Assembly: GCA_964577935.1 (NCBI GenBank)
Contig: CAZOAJ010000006.1
Coordinates: 1 to 64,000, forward strand
Source: JABDGV01 sp964577935
GTDB lineage: Bacteria > Chlamydiota > Chlamydiia > Chlamydiales > FEN-1388
Length of the DNA: 64,000 bases
Direction: 5' to 3'
The notes under the pieces are model-generated. The model was not told the DNA's origin. It worked only from the letters and a program-made list of their open reading frames with translations, and did not search any database. Made by a program: the position numbers and the translations under genes. Numbering within the stretch: the stretch's first letter is position 1; every line of letters starts with the position of its first letter. Shown in pieces: positions 26,171 through 36,268 of the stretch.

Positions 26171-27964
26171 ATGGCGCAATCGGATCTTTTCTGCTCATCG
26201 AAGAGGAAAAGGGGAATGTACAAATCGGTCAGTTCTTTTCTTCATCGTCTCCATCGTCTTGCGAGTAAAATCCCGGTTTCATCATTTGGATATTTGAATA
26301 TTTGCCTTTTTGTGGGAGCGATGAATGACAATATTTTTAAACTTCTTCTTGTCTACTGCTTTATTCAAATAGAGGGGCCTGAAGCAAGCAATACTATTTT
26401 ATCTCTAGCCGGCGCCTGCTACGTTATTCCATTTATCTTACTTTCTTCAACTGCAGGAACACTTGCAGACAAGTACAGTAAGCGAAGCATTATCATTGCA
26501 ACACGCTGTATTGAAATTTTTGTCCTGATACTAGGAATGGTGGCTTTCGCCCTTCAAATCAAATGGCTCGCTTTCGGAGCATTGCTTTTACTTGCATGCC
26601 ATAGTGCAATTTTCGGTCCTTGCAAAATGGGTATTATTCCTGAAATAGTACCTATCGACGGAATTTCAAAAGCAAATGGTATTGTGACATCATGTACCTA
26701 TATTGCGATCATTGTCGGGACATTCTTGGCCTCATTTTTGACCGATATCACCGATAGAAATTTCGTACTATCTGTTTTCATTGCGGCTCTTTTTTCATTG
26801 GTTGCCTTCCTAGCAAGCTTTATGATCAAAAGGACTCCTCCTGCGGGATCAACCAATAAAGTCTCTCCTTGGTTCCTCGGAGAACTTGTTCGTACACTCA
26901 GAGTAATACGTCAGGAGCCTTCTCTTCTTTCAGCGGTTTTTGGGTCTGCTTTTTTTCTCTTCATCGGATCGTTTATGCAGCTCAATATGATCCCCTTTGC
27001 TATGAAGAATTTGGGTTTGAGTGATGTTCAAGGGGGGTATCTTTTCCTTCTGACCGCAATGGGAATTGGAATAGGGTCTCTTTTGGCAGGTAAATTTTCA
27101 GGCAAAACAGTTGAATTTGGGCTCGTTCCGATTGGCGGTATTGGCATCGCAATTTGCTGCTTTTTGCTCGAGTACTACTCCGATTCCCTCATTCATGAAC
27201 TTGTTTTAATCTCGGTTATCGGATTGTTTGGTGGATTATACTTGGTTCCTTTGGATTCCTTTATTCAAGTTGCAAGCCCAAAAACCTACAGAGGACAGGT
27301 AGTTGCTACCGCGAACTTCTTTGGTTTTTGCGGTGTCTTCTGTTCAGCGGCGGCTCTCTACATCTTGAGTGAAGTTTTGGAGCTTTCTCCAGATAAAGGA
27401 TTTGCTTTGATTGGAATTTTGACATTAGCGGTAGTTATAGGCATTTCAATTTCGATGTCAGGCTATATTGTACGATTCTTTTCCTACCTCTTTTCTTGCC
27501 TTGTATTTCCTGCTTCTTTAAGTGGCAGAGATCAAATACCGGTAGATACCCCGTCTCTTTTCTTTGTTCCTCATTTCTTCTGGCCATGGGCGCCTGTGTT
27601 AATCGCCGCTCAAAGAAGGAGAATGCGATTGATAACGGTAGGTGTAAAAGAACACCCCCCCTATTTTGCGCGATTGGCCAGACGCATGATTCCTGTTCTC
27701 GAAGTTGATTCACTTTCAGATATAGCACCGAATGGAGAGCATGAAGACTTGTTGAGGCATGCAACAGAGAGAGGTACTTCTATAGCGATTTTTTGTTCTA
27801 AAAAAACGCTTGCAGAACAAGTTCCCGACTTTATTCAGATGTGGAAGCAAGTTGAAGGATTCAAGCCGAAATCATACTTTGAGCTTAATTTGGTTGAGCC
27901 TCTCCCTAATTCAAAGATGCTCGGAAGTGGGGCGGTTTTAGCTGATATTGTCCAAATTCCATAG
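26171..27964 (+). CDS. LplT-like lysophospholipid transporter fused to a degenerate acyltransferase domain
   Basis: Residues about 35-440 form a 12-helix MFS permease of the LplT type: FVGAMNDNIFKLLLVYCF, GTLADKYSKRSIIIATR and CHSAIFGPCKMGIIPEIVP are close to LplT/Aas signatures. In E. coli LplT flips lysophospholipids inward for reacylation by Aas. After residue 459 the sequence follows a PlsC acyltransferase but lacks the catalytic HxxxxD (His468 is followed by Trp473 instead of Asp) and the FPEG motif (here FCSKK). So the acyltransferase looks dead. Start is ATG 26171; ATG 26216 with GAGG upstream is an alternative. It precedes recC with a gap of 28 bases. Confidence 0.82.
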   Translation: MAQSDLFCSSKRKRGMYKSVSSFLHRLHRLASKIPVSSFGYLNICLFVGAMNDNIFKLLLVYCFIQIEGPEASNTILSLAGACYVIPFILLSSTAGTLADKYSKRSIIIATRCIEIFVLILGMVAFALQIKWLAFGALLLLACHSAIFGPCKMGIIPEIVPIDGISKANGIVTSCTYIAIIVGTFLASFLTDITDRNFVLSVFIAALFSLVAFLASFMIKRTPPAGSTNKVSPWFLGELVRTLRVIRQEPSLLSAVFGSAFFLFIGSFMQLNMIPFAMKNLGLSDVQGGYLFLLTAMGIGIGSLLAGKFSGKTVEFGLVPIGGIGIAICCFLLEYYSDSLIHELVLISVIGLFGGLYLVPLDSFIQVASPKTYRGQVVATANFFGFCGVFCSAAALYILSEVLELSPDKGFALIGILTLAVVIGISISMSGYIVRFFSYLFSCLVFPASLSGRDQIPVDTPSLFFVPHFFWPWAPVLIAAQRRRMRLITVGVKEHPPYFARLARRMIPVLEVDSLSDIAPNGEHEDLLRHATERGTSIAIFCSKKTLAEQVPDFIQMWKQVEGFKPKSYFELNLVEPLPNSKMLGSGAVLADIVQIP

Positions 27965-27992
27965 CATGGGCGACCTTAAGGGGCTGTAAGGT

Positions 27993-30900
27993 ATGTTCTC
28001 ATCTCATCTAAGTAATAGGCTCGAGCAGCTTTTTCAAATTGCCCTCGATGCGATACTCCAAAAAAATCTTGGCTCTCGTCTTCTTATTCTTGTCCCTAGT
28101 CGTCTGATAGGCGCATGGCTTGAACTGCAGCTTATCGAAAATATTCCTTCAGGAACATGCGGGCTTGAAATAACATCTGCACAAGATGGGTTTAAAAAAA
28201 TATTTAGACAAAAGAATCCTCTTGAAAAAAGACCCTATTTGTCAGATGTAGAAGCTCTACTCGCCCTTTCAAATAGCCATGAAGGAGATCACGCATACTT
28301 TAAGGAGTCCCTTTCTTTACTGATTTACTCTCGTTACATGCTTGGGAAAAGGCCTAAAGTTCTTCAAGAAAGAGCTGTTTTTTCAGATTATATTCAAAAT
28401 GGGAATCTTTTAGAGGATAATTCCTATTCAAAAATAATCCTCTTTGGATGGAGTTCAATATGCCCTCTTTATCTTGACACACTCAAGCGGATAGGTGAAA
28501 TAGAAGATATCGAAGTATTAGTTCTTCTTTTTTCTCCCTGTATGCTTTTTTGGAGTGATGTTTTAAGCAGGCATGAAGAGGCTTATTTGTTAAGGCGCTT
28601 AGAGCGGCTTAATATCTCTCTCCCGATACGTTCTCGTCTGGAAGAGCTATTGGCAGATAAACACCCCTTTTTAGCGAATACAGGGACTCTTTCTCGCCAC
28701 CTGTTAAATAAACTTGAAAATGATGATATTGTCTTTGAAGAGCACTATGTACTTCATAAAAATATCCTTAAGACATCTCCATACAGTGAATTTATACGAG
28801 AAGAGGCGCTTCTTTCGACGCATTGTTATACTCAAGAACTCAACCTTCTCGAGCGTCTTAAAACAGATATGCTTTTGTTGGTTTCTGAAACATCAGATGG
28901 TGTTGTTCCAGATGATAGTCTCCAAATTTTCACAGCACCGACGAGATACCACGAAGTCATTGGAATTAAAGATAAGATCTTGGATCTATTTAAAGGCGAC
29001 GAGATTTTACCGGGCCAGGTTGTCATTGCAGCACCGGATATATCGCTTTATAAAGGGGCTATTGGACGTGTTTTTGGTGTTCAACATCCGACTATCCCAT
29101 ACCAAATTATCGAAGATTGGAATTGGCAAAAAGATATCCATGTAAAACAGTTGTACAAACTTTTGCGGATTGGATACGAGCGATTTGACTTAGAAGCGAT
29201 TCAAGAGCTATTAGAGGCTCCTTTAGTGGCCTCTTGCTTAGAAATATCCAATGAAGAAAAAGACTCATTGCTCCGTTTTCTTAAAGAGGCTCCATTTTCA
29301 TGGGGAATAAGTCCTGAACATAAACAGCAAGTCCTTAGAAGTGAGGGATTTAGTTGCGTAAACGAGACGTCAGGAACACTTGAAGAGGTTCTTTTTGGAT
29401 TATATAAAAAGCATCAGGTTTCAAAAGAGCGGGATCTTCTTGCGAAAATCCATGCTTATTTAGAAAAGATCTATCTTTTCTTTAACGTCCTTTATACGAA
29501 ATCAGATGAACATTGCACTACATATAAGGATTGGTTATCAGGACTCATCTACATAGTTCATTCTTGCTTCAATGATAGTACAAGAAAGCAGTCAAATCAA
29601 AAAAACAAGCATGAAATACCATCTGCTCCTTTTGAGCTTTTCGTTCGATTGATTGATGAATTGGAAGTTTCTCAGGAATTTCTTGATATACCAATAACCT
29701 TCAAAAGGTTTTGTTCCATTGTAGAACATACACTTGCGTATGGAGGGCTTTACTCTCATAAAGCTCGAATTTGGGCGCCTGTGGTGTTTTGTTCTCTTCA
29801 AGGAGGAATTCCTCCTGCAGAAGTTGTTTGTGTGCTTGGGCAGGAGCTTGGTGCATTTCCAGATGCAGATGTTTCAACTTTTTTTTATTATCTAGATCAG
29901 TATGTGCATGAAACGCACATAGATTATTCTTTGCTTGGAAGAAAGGCTTTTCTTGAGGCTATTTTTGCTGCAAAGCGTGCCTTTGTCATGAGCTACCGAA
30001 ATTATTCATTTGAGAGGCGAGCTTTAATTTCTCCTTCCCTTCTCATAGAGGAGCTTAAAGAGGCGCTAACTCGTCGTTATGGGTTGGAAATACTTTCGCC
30101 TCAAAATGAACAACGAACTATTTCTATTGAAAACTCGGTTGAATTTAATGACCTTCCGGTCGGTACAACTCATAGAGCTGTAAATAGATCCACTTGGTCT
30201 TCGCTTGATGTTGCAAACAAAGAAATAGATGTACAAATACCAGGGCAAGGCAAGTGTGGGGGAATTGTTGATATCTCAATTTTAGACCTCTTAAGGTTCT
30301 CCAAAGATCCAGTCCAGGAATGGGTTAAGAGTCGATTTGGGGAATTTTCTAAATGGGAGAGTGATGGTGACACTCTTTTGCCAAGAGCTGCTATTAACCA
30401 AGAAGTGAGAGGCCGTATTGAACAATCCTCGCGTTTAAAAAAACGGTCATACCATGAAGGATTTATTTCCGAAGTATTCGATATAGAAGTCGAACATCTT
30501 GAAAGTCAGATACTTCAAAATATCGGCACACTTCATCATGATCATGAAGTGATTTCAATCTCCTTAACAAGTGCTTGTAAAGAGCCATTAATTGAAGAAA
30601 AAACACTCTATATCCCTGCCGTTCTCCATCATGAAAAAATGATGCGGCTTCATGGTGATGTAGTATCACTATTTCGCAAATCACACCTTCTTTTCACAAA
30701 AAACATACTTCCTGAGTTTGTTCGAAAGTGGCCTGAAATTCTTGTGAGGCTCTATGCAAATCAAGAAGCTGTCTCTATTTGCGACACTCCATTTTTTGAA
30801 CCTATTGCAACTCAAGTTCTCTCTGGTGAAAAAATACAGCTTGCCGAAGACAATCCCTGTGAATCTCTCAAGCTTTGGCTTTTAACATATAGCGAAGCAA

Positions 30901-31130
30901 ATAAATCGCTTATTCCAATCACTTCAAAAATCGTTGAAAAGACTCTTAACGATTCAATCGACAAAGATCAGTTCATGAAGCTCATGAAACATGAAATCGA
31001 ACATGCAAAGAGATCATTTTCTCCAAGTGCATTGGAGGTGATCATGGATGAGGCGCTTGGTATAAATATAGATGAATTCAACGATCGCATTCATATGCTG
31101 TATCGAGGTATGCCTAAGGAATTGCTATGA
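27993..31130 (+). CDS. recC: RecBCD subunit RecC
   Basis: RecC is the non-catalytic subunit that recognises Chi and splits the duplex for RecB and RecD. The 1045-residue protein follows RecC: the N-terminal inactive helicase part (LILVPSRLIGAWLELQLIE), the RecC phrase IILFGWSSICPLYLDTLKRIGE, VVFCSLQGGIPPAEVVCVLGQELGAFP near residue 600, and the late NPCESLKLWLLTYSEA. No intact Walker A is seen, as expected. It overlaps recB by 4 bases, so the subunits are coupled. The order LplT-recC-recB agrees with the Chlamydia arrangement as I remember it. Confidence 0.92.
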   Translation: MFSSHLSNRLEQLFQIALDAILQKNLGSRLLILVPSRLIGAWLELQLIENIPSGTCGLEITSAQDGFKKIFRQKNPLEKRPYLSDVEALLALSNSHEGDHAYFKESLSLLIYSRYMLGKRPKVLQERAVFSDYIQNGNLLEDNSYSKIILFGWSSICPLYLDTLKRIGEIEDIEVLVLLFSPCMLFWSDVLSRHEEAYLLRRLERLNISLPIRSRLEELLADKHPFLANTGTLSRHLLNKLENDDIVFEEHYVLHKNILKTSPYSEFIREEALLSTHCYTQELNLLERLKTDMLLLVSETSDGVVPDDSLQIFTAPTRYHEVIGIKDKILDLFKGDEILPGQVVIAAPDISLYKGAIGRVFGVQHPTIPYQIIEDWNWQKDIHVKQLYKLLRIGYERFDLEAIQELLEAPLVASCLEISNEEKDSLLRFLKEAPFSWGISPEHKQQVLRSEGFSCVNETSGTLEEVLFGLYKKHQVSKERDLLAKIHAYLEKIYLFFNVLYTKSDEHCTTYKDWLSGLIYIVHSCFNDSTRKQSNQKNKHEIPSAPFELFVRLIDELEVSQEFLDIPITFKRFCSIVEHTLAYGGLYSHKARIWAPVVFCSLQGGIPPAEVVCVLGQELGAFPDADVSTFFYYLDQYVHETHIDYSLLGRKAFLEAIFAAKRAFVMSYRNYSFERRALISPSLLIEELKEALTRRYGLEILSPQNEQRTISIENSVEFNDLPVGTTHRAVNRSTWSSLDVANKEIDVQIPGQGKCGGIVDISILDLLRFSKDPVQEWVKSRFGEFSKWESDGDTLLPRAAINQEVRGRIEQSSRLKKRSYHEGFISEVFDIEVEHLESQILQNIGTLHHDHEVISISLTSACKEPLIEEKTLYIPAVLHHEKMMRLHGDVVSLFRKSHLLFTKNILPEFVRKWPEILVRLYANQEAVSICDTPFFEPIATQVLSGEKIQLAEDNPCESLKLWLLTYSEANKSLIPITSKIVEKTLNDSIDKDQFMKLMKHEIEHAKRSFSPSALEVIMDEALGINIDEFNDRIHMLYRGMPKELL

Positions 31131-34100
31131 ATGAAAACGAACAGCAGAATAATTCTTTAGCAAAAAGCTGTATCTCAAATGAGTTTTCGGTACTCGATCC
31201 TCAATTTGCGCTTCAGCAATATCTCTTTCTAGAGGCATCTGCTGGGACTGGCAAGACTTTTGCGATTCAGCATTTAACGGTCCGTACGCTTCTTGAAAGT
31301 GAAGAAGCTTTGTTGCCAAAACAATGTGCGATAGTAACATTTACCCGAGCTGTCGCCGAAGAGCTCGTTTCGCGAATTTCACAGACTCTTGATGATGCTA
31401 TCAGATCGCTGAAGAATAAAGATGCGAAGTTTGAATACTTAGCACCATATATTCACGATGAAGGTGAGCGTCTTAAAGCTCTTAATCGACTCGTTCTATT
31501 TCAAAGAGATGTCGATAGAGCTAAAATTACGACAATACATGGTTTCTGCCTTGATCTTCTTTCTCGCTATCAAGCAACGAATGGAATAAGAAACTGGCTT
31601 GAAACAAACGATGTCTATCGATTGGTTGGGGAGATTCTTCAGTATGAGATCTCTAAAAGAGGGTCTATAGAGGGCATAAGCGCTGGGCAATTTCAGGCAG
31701 TTCGTAAATTGTTTGATTTTGATGATATTAAACTTATTAAAGCCCTGATTGAAGAGAGAGTATATCGAACGACTTTAGCCAAAAAAGACTCTCTTAATAT
31801 AGTTGTGGATCGTTTTTTTGAAAAAGGATATACGCCGCAAAAAGTGATGTATGTTCTTTCCGAGTACAGCAAAAAGTTCCAAGAGATACGATCAAAATCA
31901 GGCGATATAAAAGGCGAAGTCTTTACTGAGTTCAAGCAAATAAGTAACCTTTTTGATCCTAATGCAAGAAGTAAATCTCTCTATGTCATTGAAAAGAACG
32001 TTGTTTCTTTATCGAGAATTTTCTCTAAACCATTGAAAAAACCACCATCAGTTCAAATTTCAACTGGCGAGATCTCTTTTGTTGAAGACATAAGCGAGGC
32101 GCTTGATGCTCATATTTCTCAAGAGACGGTGTTTATAGAACTCAAGAGGATGGTTATAGATTCCTTTGAAAAAATTGCTGCTAAAAGGGGTTTTCTCACT
32201 CCTGATCTCCTTTTAAAGAGGGCAGCTCACCTTGCAACCATGGATGAAGATTTTTGCAGGCAGGTCCGGTCCGAGTATCGCCTTGTCATCGTTGACGAAT
32301 TTCAAGATACAGATCCTCAACAGTGGAGTATAATTTCCAATTGCTTTCTCAATAGTCATGAGCATAAGAGAGCAAGTGAGACGCAGACAGGCTTTGAGGT
32401 AGGACAAACAGATATATGCCAGAATGATGTATGGCCCGGCTCTCTCTATTTAGTCGGCGATCCCAAGCAATCGATTTATTCATTTCGATCATCAGATGTC
32501 TATAGCTATTTGGAGGCAAAATCTAAGTTTGCATCTAAAGGATCTCTCAAAACTAATTTTCGGTCCACGCAAGAGGTTGTAACAGCCCTCAATACGATAT
32601 TCTCAGGACCTGCCTCTAGAAACTTTTTTAAGCTTCCTCGGTCAAATGATGTCCTCCTTGTCGATGAGGTCAAAGCTACCAAAACTTCTGGAAGCGAGGA
32701 TTCACCTGTTGAATTTCATTTTTTTTATGATTCAATAGGCAGAAAAAAAACATGGCCTCACGAAGGGCTTGAAGAGCGCCAGCTCTTTCCATGGCTTGTT
32801 AGCTCAATTCAAGAGTTTATAAAAGATGGATATAGACCATCTCAGATAGCTATATTGGTAAATGATAGATATCAAGCTGCACGAATAGAATCCTATTTAG
32901 AAGCAAACTCTATTGCCGTTTCATCTTTAAACTCATTATCGGTTCTTGATACTCCTGCATGTCATCTTTTGACGGCCTTCTATAGTTGGCTTGCATCTCC
33001 AAAAAGCATGTCTAAATTAAAAATACTTTTGTCCTTTCAAAAAGGAGGGTATCGAAACGATATATTCAAACTTTTAGAGGAAGGATCTTCTCAGCTCTCT
33101 ATTTTTGGCGCGTATGTAGACGAAGTAGAAGCTATTATGAGGAGTGCTCGAATCCATGGGTTTGCTGCAGCATTCGATCGCTGGCTTTTGTCTCCATTAT
33201 ATCCATCATCCAAAACGTGGGCTCAAGAGCTTTCTGAGCTTCCTGATGCTATTTCTCTTTTTAGAGATTGTACATTGATATTGGATCTCCTTTCTGAGAA
33301 AGAGTCTGAATATCAAGGATCAATGGATGCAAATAAAGCCTATCAATTCATTTCTGAGCTTGAAAGTAGTTATGGGTATGATAGCGATCGATTGAATTCT
33401 CGATTTGACGTATCGCGAGAAGCTATTCGAATTGTGACTACCTATAAAAGTAAGGGGCTTGAGTTTGATGTTGTTATCCCTTTGGGAACGTCAACGCGAG
33501 CTCGAGCGCCTTCACGTCTTGATCTTCTCCATAACCAGGATGAACGTGAAGCTGAGAAGGCTAGATTGCTTTATGTGGCGCTTACGAGAGCTCGTAAGAG
33601 ATTACGAATACCTGTTTTTATTGATCTTGACCTTAAGGAATGCCCTCAGGGGACTCTTTCGCCGATTGAATCTCTCTTTGAATCGATCTCTCTTTTTCAA
33701 ACTCCTCATAGGAGCGATCAAATAGCCTCAGATTTAATCAATGCTCAAGAGTCTTCTTTACAGGCTTGCAAGCTCTTGGTTGAAAGCTCAAACGGAACTA
33801 TTACGCTCGTATCTCCGATTCAGAATAATAAATGGCTCTCAAAGGTTCCTGAAGCTATACCGACCTCCAAAAAACAAATCCCGATTGAACGGAGACTGCA
33901 AATAGCTGTTCATTCTCGAAGCGCTCTTTGGACTTCATTTTCTCACGAGCATCGAAGTGATCATGCATCAATCGGCTTAGGCGCCCGCGATGATTTTGGA
34001 CGGCTTAAAGGTGTAGAAATCCATTCTCTTATACAGCGGCTTATTGATGAGGCTTGGGAACTAGTCCACTGTGAGAAATCTTTAAGGATGTGGATTGAAA

Positions 34101-34570
34101 AGCAATACTCTTCTTCTTTTCAACTTTTCGACAAAAGCGAGATCGTAAGACTCGTGTTAAGGCTTCTTTCAACAAAGATTCAGGCGGGATCTGAAACAAT
34201 TACCCTGAAGGATATCCCTAAAAAGTCGCTCTTTGCAGAAGTTCCTTTTTCTATGAAGATGGATGATAAATATCTCCAAGGAGCTATTGATGCTATAGCA
34301 GTTCTTGAACATGGAGTCATAGCCTTTGATTGGAAGACGCATTTGATTGATTCAGATTGTTCTCAACAAGAACTTCTAGAGAGTTTTCAGGATCAAGCCT
34401 CTCTTTATAAACGAGTTCTTTCGGTATGGGCTAAGGATGAAAAGCCGGTACTGGGCATTTTCTTCATGCTTATCCGCTCACAGGAGAGTGATATGGTCTA
34501 CGATGTGCCAGCAAATTTCGAGGGAGAAAAGCACCGAATGAAAGGAGAATGCCGTGTTCTCACTTACTGA
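31127..34570 (+). CDS. recB: RecBCD subunit RecB (helicase-nuclease)
   Basis: RecB is the 3'-5' SF1 helicase with the C-terminal nuclease of the complex. Walker A LEASAGTGKTFAIQHL is near residue 36, then AIVTFTRAVAEELVSRI (motif Ia), TTIHGFCLDLL (motif Ic), RLVIVDEFQDTDPQQW (motif II), LVGDPKQSIYSFRSSDV (motif III), TTYKSKGLEFDVVIPL (motif V) and LLYVALTRARKRL (motif VI). The nuclease domain at the C-terminus has KGVEIHSLIQRL, YLQGAIDAIAVLE and VIAFDWKTHL, so the catalytic Asp and Lys are present. Its 3' end overlaps recD by 17 bases. Confidence 0.96.
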   Translation: MNENEQQNNSLAKSCISNEFSVLDPQFALQQYLFLEASAGTGKTFAIQHLTVRTLLESEEALLPKQCAIVTFTRAVAEELVSRISQTLDDAIRSLKNKDAKFEYLAPYIHDEGERLKALNRLVLFQRDVDRAKITTIHGFCLDLLSRYQATNGIRNWLETNDVYRLVGEILQYEISKRGSIEGISAGQFQAVRKLFDFDDIKLIKALIEERVYRTTLAKKDSLNIVVDRFFEKGYTPQKVMYVLSEYSKKFQEIRSKSGDIKGEVFTEFKQISNLFDPNARSKSLYVIEKNVVSLSRIFSKPLKKPPSVQISTGEISFVEDISEALDAHISQETVFIELKRMVIDSFEKIAAKRGFLTPDLLLKRAAHLATMDEDFCRQVRSEYRLVIVDEFQDTDPQQWSIISNCFLNSHEHKRASETQTGFEVGQTDICQNDVWPGSLYLVGDPKQSIYSFRSSDVYSYLEAKSKFASKGSLKTNFRSTQEVVTALNTIFSGPASRNFFKLPRSNDVLLVDEVKATKTSGSEDSPVEFHFFYDSIGRKKTWPHEGLEERQLFPWLVSSIQEFIKDGYRPSQIAILVNDRYQAARIESYLEANSIAVSSLNSLSVLDTPACHLLTAFYSWLASPKSMSKLKILLSFQKGGYRNDIFKLLEEGSSQLSIFGAYVDEVEAIMRSARIHGFAAAFDRWLLSPLYPSSKTWAQELSELPDAISLFRDCTLILDLLSEKESEYQGSMDANKAYQFISELESSYGYDSDRLNSRFDVSREAIRIVTTYKSKGLEFDVVIPLGTSTRARAPSRLDLLHNQDEREAEKARLLYVALTRARKRLRIPVFIDLDLKECPQGTLSPIESLFESISLFQTPHRSDQIASDLINAQESSLQACKLLVESSNGTITLVSPIQNNKWLSKVPEAIPTSKKQIPIERRLQIAVHSRSALWTSFSHEHRSDHASIGLGARDDFGRLKGVEIHSLIQRLIDEAWELVHCEKSLRMWIEKQYSSSFQLFDKSEIVRLVLRLLSTKIQAGSETITLKDIPKKSLFAEVPFSMKMDDKYLQGAIDAIAVLEHGVIAFDWKTHLIDSDCSQQELLESFQDQASLYKRVLSVWAKDEKPVLGIFFMLIRSQESDMVYDVPANFEGEKHRMKGECRVLTY

Positions 34571-36155
34571 TGTGTCAGTTACTGGAGATTTGTCCTCATA
34601 TTTCCCGCTTGAAGATATATCTTATGCTCGATGGATATCACCATATCCTCATGTTCAGATGCTCGCTTTATGGCTTAGGCTTGCATTGAAGTTGGGATAT
34701 ACTTCTCTTGAGATCACAAAGAATGGGCTCGTCCCTAAATTCGAAGAGGTTCTTTTTGAACAGGAGATAGAAATTCCTATACATCGAGTCTCTCAAATCA
34801 TTGAGTATAGTTTTAGGGCGCTGTCTGAGCCATTACTTCCATTTCATCGAACTGATTCGTATATTCAATTATCAGATATCAAAGAAGTTGAGTATCGCTG
34901 TGCGGAGGCGATCGTAACTCGGAGTGCACAAGTTGGTCAACAGCTCCATCAACAGGTTCATCAGGCCGAACAATCTAAGGTTTTCGATCCTTTGCTCGAC
35001 AGTCAACAGCTAATGGCTGTTGAAAATGCGCTGAAACACAACACGACCATTATTGCAGGCGGGCCGGGGACTGGAAAAACATTTACGGTAGGACGATTAC
35101 TTGATCACTATGCTCAATCATTTGGTCAGAAAACAGATCTGAGATTATTGAAAGTCATTTTGGCGGCACCGACTGGGAAAGCAGCTGTTCAGCTTGAAAA
35201 AAGCTTGAAGCGTGCATTTAAAGAACAAATCCCATTTGGGTATGAAATCAAAACTCTCCATGCCTTGGTGCATAGCGGCGCTCGAGTTGATGCTCATATA
35301 CTTATTGTAGATGAGTGCTCTATGATCGATCTTTTTCTTTTTGAAGCATTCTTGAGGCTTGTTCCTCAAAGAACAAAGCTTGTGCTCCTAGGAGATCCGG
35401 ACCAGCTTCCTCCTGTTGGTGCCGGTAATCCCTTTTCGACGCTTATTCATCAAGAAAAAAACATAATCCCAAGAGTACATCTTAAGAAGAGTCATAGAAG
35501 CGATATCAATATCCTTGGTCAATTTGCTGAATCTCTCCGAGAGGGGGATTCGTTACGTTTTTTTTCTCTTCTAGAGGTAGCTCAAGATGCTCTTCAGTGG
35601 CATGAGTTGGATGAAGAGTGTGTAAAAACATCTTTAAAAAGACATGAAAAAAGAGAGGCTTCTACTCCTCTTTTACTTTCTCCAAAAAGATATGGACAAT
35701 ACGGAATCGAGTGGATTAATAGGACTCTGAAGTCATTTTTTCAAACTACCCCATTAATGGTTACACGTAATGATTGGAAGCTTGGGATAACGAATGGAGA
35801 GCTTGGTCTGAAAATTGATAAATGGGTTTTTGGGAAAAAGAGGCCCTATTTCAAATGTGGAGAAAAAGAGATTCCCTTATCACTTATCCCTTCCTATGAT
35901 GAAGCTTTTGGGATCTCTATTCACAAGAGTCAAGGAAGTGAATCTGACACAGTCTTTATATTTCTCCCTGAGGGGTCGGAGCAGTTCTCATGGAAGCTCT
36001 TATATACAGCCATAACAAGAGCTCGAAAACGGGTAGAGCTTTTTGCATCAAAAGAGACTCTCCTTGCCCTCTTTTCAAATAGAAAACGAGAATCCTTAGG
36101 GCTTGAGTCAAAACTTCAAGAGTTCGTTTCTTCTTGCAGCTTGAAGGATAGTTGA
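34554..36155 (+). CDS. recD: RecBCD subunit RecD (5'-3' helicase)
   Basis: RecD is the fast 5'-3' SF1B helicase. Seen are AGGPGTGKTFTVGRLL (Walker A, about residues 167-182), AAPTGKAAVQLEKSL, the DEAD-box equivalent LIVDECSMIDLFLF, VLLGDPDQLPPVGAGNPF, and the late motifs FGISIHKSQGSESDTVFIF and LLYTAITRARKRVELF. Length 533 compares with 608 in E. coli. The start overlaps recB by 17 bases and is coupled to it. tRNA-Thr follows 40 bases after the stop. Confidence 0.96.
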   Translation: MFSLTDVSVTGDLSSYFPLEDISYARWISPYPHVQMLALWLRLALKLGYTSLEITKNGLVPKFEEVLFEQEIEIPIHRVSQIIEYSFRALSEPLLPFHRTDSYIQLSDIKEVEYRCAEAIVTRSAQVGQQLHQQVHQAEQSKVFDPLLDSQQLMAVENALKHNTTIIAGGPGTGKTFTVGRLLDHYAQSFGQKTDLRLLKVILAAPTGKAAVQLEKSLKRAFKEQIPFGYEIKTLHALVHSGARVDAHILIVDECSMIDLFLFEAFLRLVPQRTKLVLLGDPDQLPPVGAGNPFSTLIHQEKNIIPRVHLKKSHRSDINILGQFAESLREGDSLRFFSLLEVAQDALQWHELDEECVKTSLKRHEKREASTPLLLSPKRYGQYGIEWINRTLKSFFQTTPLMVTRNDWKLGITNGELGLKIDKWVFGKKRPYFKCGEKEIPLSLIPSYDEAFGISIHKSQGSESDTVFIFLPEGSEQFSWKLLYTAITRARKRVELFASKETLLALFSNRKRESLGLESKLQEFVSSCSLKDS

Positions 36156-36195
36156 TTATAGTCTTCCTCGGCCTCTTTATAGCCAGTATTCCCCC

Positions 36196-36268
36196 GCCTG
36201 AATAGCTCAGTTGGCAGAGCGGCGCATTCGTAATGCGTAGGTCGTCAGTTCGATCCTGGCTTCAGGCA
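36196..36268 (+). tRNA. tRNA-Thr (anticodon CGT)
   Basis: A 73-base cloverleaf: acceptor GCCTGAA/TTCAGGC, D stem GCTC/GAGC, anticodon stem GCGCA/TGCGT with loop TTCGTAA (anticodon CGT, reading ACG), T arm GTCAG-TTCGATC-CTGGC and discriminator A. CCA is not encoded. Its last seven bases overlap the end of the ada gene on the other strand. Confidence 0.95.
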
